Source of the DNA: Bacillota bacterium
GTDB taxonomy: Bacteria > Bacillota > Clostridia > Peptostreptococcales > Anaerovoracaceae
Length of the DNA: 64,000 nt
Assembly: GCA_023415235.1 (NCBI GenBank)
Contig: JAEZLP010000010.1
Coordinates: forward strand, 1-64,000
Reading direction: 5' to 3'
Of the stretch, positions 59,873 through 64,000 are shown one piece after another (the first letter of the stretch is position 1; each line of letters begins with the position of its first letter). Both the position numbers and the translations under genes were made by a program. The notes under the pieces are model-generated. The model had not been told where the DNA came from. It ran no database searches and saw only the letters and a program-made list of their open reading frames with translations.

Positions 59873-60820
59873 TCATAGAACTCCGCTTTCTAGGATTTCC
59901 AGCTTTTTGCTGTCCGCATCAAGCCGCGCTGCAACGCCAATAGGGATTGTGGCAATATCGTCGGTATGCCCCAGGGGCAGCCCGTAAATAGCAGGCACCT
60001 TCAAAGGTTTTAAATAGTAGTCCAGCACGTCCTCCAGGCTGGTATCCACATAGTAGCCTGGATTGTATAGGAAAGGAACGCAGTTGTGGCATTCCCCGAC
60101 TACGATTCCGGCCGCTTGCTCCAGCTTTCCTGCATTCCTCAAATGGGAAAGCATGTGATCGAACATCCATGGTTCCGTATCCAGATCCTCTAAAAACAAG
60201 ATCTTTCCCTTCGTATCGATCTCATAGGGCGTTCCCAGAGTCGCACAGATCAAGGTCAGATTACCTCCGATCAGGATGCCTTCCGCGGTTCCCGGATTGA
60301 TCCTGTTAATCCACTTTTTCGGATTTGCCAGCTTGATCTCGCCCAAAGGCTCGGTCTGTCCAATGGCTTTAAAGAATGTCTCCTTTGTGTATTCTGTCAG
60401 GTCCTCGCTGTTGAATCGGGACATTCCGGGCCCATGGAAGGTAACAACGCCTGAAAATTTTGAGATCGCCATATGGAGGGAGGTAATATCGCTGAACCCG
60501 GTAAAAATTTTCGGATTCTGCGAGATCATGTCAAAGTCGATATGACGGATCAACTGGGCAGCTCCGTATCCGCCCTGGGTTACAAATATTGCATCAATAT
60601 CATCTCTTCTGAACATTTCGTTGAGGTCGTCCGCTCTTTCTTCCTCCGTGCCGGCGACAAATCCCTTGGATTTATTCAGATTCCGTGAAAGTACAACCTT
60701 GTAGCCCATCCCCTCCAGAGTCTCCACTCCGCGGACCACCTCGCTTTTTTTCTCCGATGGGCTGGAAGGGGAGATCACTCCGATCGTATCTCCGGGATTC
60801 AGTTTCTTTGGCTTTTTCAT
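59873..60820 (-). CDS. ldcA: Peptidase S66 family LD-carboxypeptidase
   Basis: A cytoplasmic serine peptidase that removes the terminal D-Ala from muropeptide tetrapeptides (or a MccF-like activity). About 315 residues: GDTIGVISPSSP near 12-23, the nucleophile region GFSDITSLH near 112, the Glu of LEDLDTEPW near 208 and the His of LPLGHTDD near 280. The start is the ATG at 60820; a GTG at 60835 lies on the AGAGG site. First gene of the peptide block, ahead of the broken binding-protein gene. Confidence 0.88.
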   Translation of the reverse strand: MKKPKKLNPGDTIGVISPSSPSEKKSEVVRGVETLEGMGYKVVLSRNLNKSKGFVAGTEEERADDLNEMFRRDDIDAIFVTQGGYGAAQLIRHIDFDMISQNPKIFTGFSDITSLHMAISKFSGVVTFHGPGMSRFNSEDLTEYTKETFFKAIGQTEPLGEIKLANPKKWINRINPGTAEGILIGGNLTLICATLGTPYEIDTKGKILFLEDLDTEPWMFDHMLSHLRNAGKLEQAAGIVVGECHNCVPFLYNPGYYVDTSLEDVLDYYLKPLKVPAIYGLPLGHTDDIATIPIGVAARLDADSKKLEILESGVL

Positions 60821-60973
60821 CCCTGTTATTTTCACCTCTTTTCTTCTCTCGCTGAGGTTCCCGAGTCTCCTGCCGTGCTGAAGGCGATTCTGGCCTTCTG
60901 TTTATCCTATCCTGCTTCTCAGCGAAAGATGTTCATAACTTGAAATCTCTTTTTATATTGTGAATTTTCCGAC

Positions 60974-61003
60974 ATTATATCACCATATTCTTCTGGAAAT
61001 CAA
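60974..61003 (-). promoter_or_regulatory. Candidate promoter of the peptide block
   Basis: Minus-strand TTGATT, 18-bp spacer, TATAAT, about 150 nt upstream of ldcA. Confidence 0.5.
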
Positions 61004-61022
61004 TATTTTTCCAATTTTTTAT

Positions 61023-61035
61023 GTGACAATGTCAC
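61023..61035. promoter_or_regulatory. Perfect 13-bp palindrome in the divergent gap
   Basis: GTGAC-AAT-GTCAC, between the divergent ldcA and the persulfide enzyme gene. It resembles Crp/Fnr half-sites but with a shorter spacing; the 371-nt gap otherwise holds only AT-rich sequence and the ldcA promoter. Confidence 0.4.
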
Positions 61036-61191
61036 TGAGATCCCGTTTCATAAATGATAGGTTAAATATAGATTGTGATAGAAATAACAAAATTTATTAA
61101 AAGAACGCATCGTTTAATTGCAGCGGATTGAGGAATATTTCTAATAGATGTTCTTATACCGTTTTCAATGTCATTTGTTAAGGAGAAAGAT

Positions 61192-63753
61192 ATGAGTAAG
61201 AAGATATTAATCATCGGCGGCGTGGCCGGAGGCGCCACGACTGCCGCCAGACTCCGAAGATTGGATGAATCTCTGGAAATTATCATGTTTGAACGGGGTG
61301 AATACATTTCCTATGCCAACTGCGGCCTTCCTTATCACATCGGAAATGTCATCAAGGAGCGGGACACCCTGCTGCTGCAGACACCGGAAGGAATGAAAGC
61401 AAAGTATGACATTGACGTCAGAATAAATAACGAGGTTGTCTCCATCGACCGGGAGAGGAAAGTGGTGCGAGTCAAGAAAGTCAAGACAGGCGAAGAATAT
61501 GAGGAAAGCTATGACGTGCTGGTGATTTCGACCGGTTCATCTCCCCTGAAGCCTCCCATTCCTGGTATAGATGGCCCCGGAATATTCACTCTCTGGACCG
61601 TGCCGGACATGGACCGAATCAAAAAATTCATTGCAGAGCATAAGCCCGGAAGGGCTGCCGTAATCGGCGGCGGATTCATCGGTCTTGAGATGGCGGAAAA
61701 TCTCCGCAAGGTGGGCTGCGAAGTCGCCGTAGTGGAAATGCTGAATCAGGTCATGGCGCCCATCGATTACGAAATGGCCCAGCTTGTCCATGAAAATTTG
61801 AGGCTGAACAATGTCCGATTGGAGCTGAACAACGGCGTGAAGCAGTTCCAGCACACTAACGGCGTCACCACCATCACGCTGCAGGACGGTAAAACAATCG
61901 ATGCGGAGCTGGTCATCCTCTCCATAGGCATACGGCCCAACAGCGGGCTGGCTAAGGAATGCGGCCTGAAGCTCAATGACAGAGGCGGCATTGTAGTCGA
62001 CGAACATCTGAAGACATCCGATCCCAGCATTTATGCGGTAGGAGATGTTATAGAGGTGGATGAGTTCGTCTTCAAGAATAAAACCATGATTCCCCTGGCC
62101 GGTCCAGCAAACAAGCAGGGACGAATCTGCGCAAACAACATCGCCAGAGACGCCGGCTCTCTCGGAGGCGATCTTGAAAAATACAACGGCACCCAGGGAA
62201 CCTCCATTGCCCAGGTGTTCGATCTGTCAGTCGCCGCCACCGGTCTGAATGAGAAAACACTTAAGGCTTTAGGGTTGGAACAGAACAGGGATTATTTTGT
62301 CGCCCTGATCAATCAGAAATCCCATGCAGGCTATTATCCCGAAGCGGCTCCCCTTACACTGAAGCTGATCTTCGGCAGAGACGGAAAAATCTACGGAGCC
62401 CAGATCGTGGGTCAGGATGGCGTGGACAAGAGAATCGACACCATCGCAACTACCATGAGGCTGGGGGGAACGGTACATGACCTGGCGGAGCTTGAACTCG
62501 CATACGCGCCTCCTTATTCCTCGGCCAAGGATCCGGTCAACATGCTTGGCTTTGTGGCGGGGAACATTCTGGAAGGAATCAGCACCTTTGTAGACTGGAA
62601 GGAGTTCGAGGAACTGGAGGAGTCCGGGGGTGAAGAATGCATCATCCTGGATGTTACGGAGGAGATGGAGAGAATGGCGTTCCAGATCCCCAATTCCTGC
62701 CATATTCCGCTGGGTCAGCTGCGGCATCGGATAGGCGAGCTGGATAAGAGCAAGCTGATTATCCCGTACTGCGCCATCGGAGTCAGATCCTACAATGCGG
62801 CCCGGATCCTTTTAAACAACGGTTTTGAAAAGGTAAAGGTTCTCCCCGGAGGAACGAGCTTCTATAAATCCGTATACCATGAAAGATATATGTCGGGCGC
62901 GCCTGCCGGCGGCGTCGGAGCAGAAGGGGGCGGCATTGCCGTGAACCAGGTTGAAATGAGGAATCAAACCGTTGATTTTGACAATATTGTTGCCAAGGAG
63001 ATGCTGGACTGCAGCGGACTCCAGTGTCCAGGCCCGATCATGAGAGTGTTCCAGACCATCAAGGATATGAAGGATGGTGAAATCCTGCAGGTGTCGGCAA
63101 CCGATATGGGTTTTGCCCGGGATATCGAAGCCTGGTGCAGGAGAATGGGGAATACTTTATTGAAAGCAGAGCGTTCCGGTAAGGAAACCATCGTATATAT
63201 CCAAAAGGGCCGCGGCAGTGCTCATGTGGCGGAGGCCGAAACGGCGGCGCCGATCACTTCCGGAGCTCATAGCTCCGCCCTTCCTGAGGGAAAGACCATC
63301 ATCGTCTTCAGCGGCGATCTGGATAAGGTCCTGGCTTCCTTCATCATTGCCAACGGAGCAGCGGCAATGGGAAGGCCGGTAACCATGTTCTTTACATTCT
63401 GGGGCCTGAACGCCCTGAGAAAGAAGGAAAAACCAAAGGTAAAAAAGCCCTTCATGGACGCCATGTTCGGCGCCATGATGCCCAGAGGCACTTCCAGACT
63501 CACCCTGTCCAATATGAACATGGGCGGCATGGGCACGGCGATGATGAAAAAGGTCATGAAGGACAAGAATATCGATTCTTTGGAGGATCTGATGAAGCAA
63601 GCCATGTTCAACGGCGTAAGACTGGTAGCCTGCACCATGTCCATGGATGTCATGGGAATTACGAAGGAAGAGCTCATCGATGGCATTGAGTACGCCGGCG
63701 TGGCTGCTTACCTTGGAGACGCGGAAGAGTCAAACGTCAATCTGTTTATCTAA
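61192..63753 (+). CDS. Four-domain CoA-disulfide reductase/rhodanese/TusA/DsrE-like sulfur enzyme
   Basis: An 853-residue cytoplasmic flavoprotein. Domain 1 (1-445) is a pyridine-nucleotide disulfide oxidoreductase of the CoA-disulfide reductase/persulfide reductase type, with GGVAGGATTAARLRR FAD site at 8-22 and redox Cys43 in YANCGLP. Domain 2 (about 470-560) is a rhodanese with Cys526 in CAIGVRS. Domain 3 (about 600-670) is TusA-like with LDCSGLQCPGP. Domain 4 (about 700-853) is DsrE-like, with a Cys near 813. All four carry reactive cysteines, so it may pass a persulfide from CoA-SSH along the chain. AAGGAG precedes the ATG at 61192. Confidence 0.93.
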   Translation: MSKKILIIGGVAGGATTAARLRRLDESLEIIMFERGEYISYANCGLPYHIGNVIKERDTLLLQTPEGMKAKYDIDVRINNEVVSIDRERKVVRVKKVKTGEEYEESYDVLVISTGSSPLKPPIPGIDGPGIFTLWTVPDMDRIKKFIAEHKPGRAAVIGGGFIGLEMAENLRKVGCEVAVVEMLNQVMAPIDYEMAQLVHENLRLNNVRLELNNGVKQFQHTNGVTTITLQDGKTIDAELVILSIGIRPNSGLAKECGLKLNDRGGIVVDEHLKTSDPSIYAVGDVIEVDEFVFKNKTMIPLAGPANKQGRICANNIARDAGSLGGDLEKYNGTQGTSIAQVFDLSVAATGLNEKTLKALGLEQNRDYFVALINQKSHAGYYPEAAPLTLKLIFGRDGKIYGAQIVGQDGVDKRIDTIATTMRLGGTVHDLAELELAYAPPYSSAKDPVNMLGFVAGNILEGISTFVDWKEFEELEESGGEECIILDVTEEMERMAFQIPNSCHIPLGQLRHRIGELDKSKLIIPYCAIGVRSYNAARILLNNGFEKVKVLPGGTSFYKSVYHERYMSGAPAGGVGAEGGGIAVNQVEMRNQTVDFDNIVAKEMLDCSGLQCPGPIMRVFQTIKDMKDGEILQVSATDMGFARDIEAWCRRMGNTLLKAERSGKETIVYIQKGRGSAHVAEAETAAPITSGAHSSALPEGKTIIVFSGDLDKVLASFIIANGAAAMGRPVTMFFTFWGLNALRKKEKPKVKKPFMDAMFGAMMPRGTSRLTLSNMNMGGMGTAMMKKVMKDKNIDSLEDLMKQAMFNGVRLVACTMSMDVMGITKEELIDGIEYAGVAAYLGDAEESNVNLFI

Positions 63754-63819
63754 TAACCGACTAATGGCCGTCGGGAAAATCCCCCTCGGCGGATATGACA
63801 ATTCTCCCATAAAACAATA

Positions 63820-63850
63820 AAAGAACAAGCCGACCATGGGCTTGTTCTTT
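63820..63850 (+). terminator. Terminator of the persulfide enzyme gene
   Basis: Stem AAAGAACAAGCC / GGCTTGTTCTTT, 7-nt loop, followed by TTATT. U-rich on both strands, so it may also serve the gene at the window's right end. Confidence 0.85.
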
Positions 63851-63875
63851 TTATTATATGACTATCAGCAATTAA

Positions 63876-63998
63876 TTATAAACCCAGTGTTTTGAGCCAT
63901 TCCAATGCTTCTTCCCGTGTCCTGAAATACTCTGTCGACACTTTTTCAGCATGGGAATCGTTCTGATGCCGTTTGGCTTGTACTTTGATGGAGGCCAT
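63876..63998 (-). CDS. Small hypothetical protein, C-terminal or complete
   Basis: A frame of 40 residues from an ATG at 63998 to TAA, starting with MASIKVQAKRHQ and ending with TREEALEWLKTLGL. The end resembles the C-terminus of small STAS-like or DUF proteins. It may begin outside the window, since only two bases remain upstream. I do not recognise the family. Confidence 0.45.
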   Translation of the reverse strand: MASIKVQAKRHQNDSHAEKVSTEYFRTREEALEWLKTLGL

Positions 63999-64000
63999 TC

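Overview
The window looks like chromosomal core sequence of an anaerobic, endospore-forming, low-to-mid GC Gram-positive bacterium of the class Clostridia. Evidence: a SpoIIE-type phosphatase, a five-subunit-type sodium-pumping decarboxylase operon, A-type flavoprotein FprA, type III pantothenate kinase, GGAGG-type ribosome binding sites throughout, and sigma-A-like promoters. A placement near the Anaerovoracaceae/Family XIII group is only a guess. There is no sign of a prophage, plasmid or CRISPR array, and I recognise no tRNA or rRNA gene.

Layout. 1-155: the 5' end of a group IIC intron, inserted directly behind the terminator of an EF-G paralogue. 185-9071: translation-centred genes on the minus strand (EF-G-like, a gate-domain membrane pair, asnS, lysS, greA, dus, coaX), interrupted by a REP-like element (3168-3280) and a tandem array of 86-bp structured repeats (7036-7320). 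9340-13197: a decarboxylase operon (mmdA, delta-like, biotin carrier mmdC, beta mmdB, tiny gamma-like) in which the OadG-type subunit appears to be split into two genes. 13416-20914: thioesterase, glycerophosphodiesterase, PucR regulator, ftsH, tilS. 21109-24261: fprA and spoIIE. 24445-36791: tatD, metG, a PadR/DUF1700/DUF4097 envelope operon, aroK, a PAS-GGDEF-HD-GYP protein, a MerR regulator with its own operator, a GIY-YIG protein, a small conserved gene, metY and an Rrf2 regulator. 37026-38875: birA and a HAD phosphatase. 38882-46534: a compact his operon that starts with a HisZ-HisG fusion. 46749-47354: bioY under a clear BirA operator. 47444-49949: late cobalamin genes. 50230-52041: a small membrane protein and citrate synthase. 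52344-60820: regulators, a dipeptidase, an Opp/Dpp peptide ABC transporter whose binding-protein gene is broken, and an LD-carboxypeptidase. 61192-63753: a four-domain persulfide/CoA-disulfide enzyme.

Connections. BirA (37026-38063), BioY with a BirA box, and the biotinylated carrier MmdC form a biotin supply-and-use circuit. The decarboxylase would turn decarboxylation of an acyl-CoA into a sodium gradient. LD-carboxypeptidase, peptide transporter, PepV-like dipeptidase, IclR and Crp-type regulators form one co-oriented peptide (possibly muropeptide) recycling block. The Rrf2 regulator next to homocysteine synthase MetY suggests sulfur-responsive control, and the fused CoA-disulfide/persulfide enzyme also belongs to sulfur metabolism.

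The observations most worth checking are the group IIC intron insertion, the 86-bp repeats with embedded promoter-like sequences, the split OadG subunit, the HisZG fusion, the half-length CobU paralogue, the internally deleted binding-protein gene, and the four-domain sulfur enzyme. I did not find a convincing new defence or multi-gene system.
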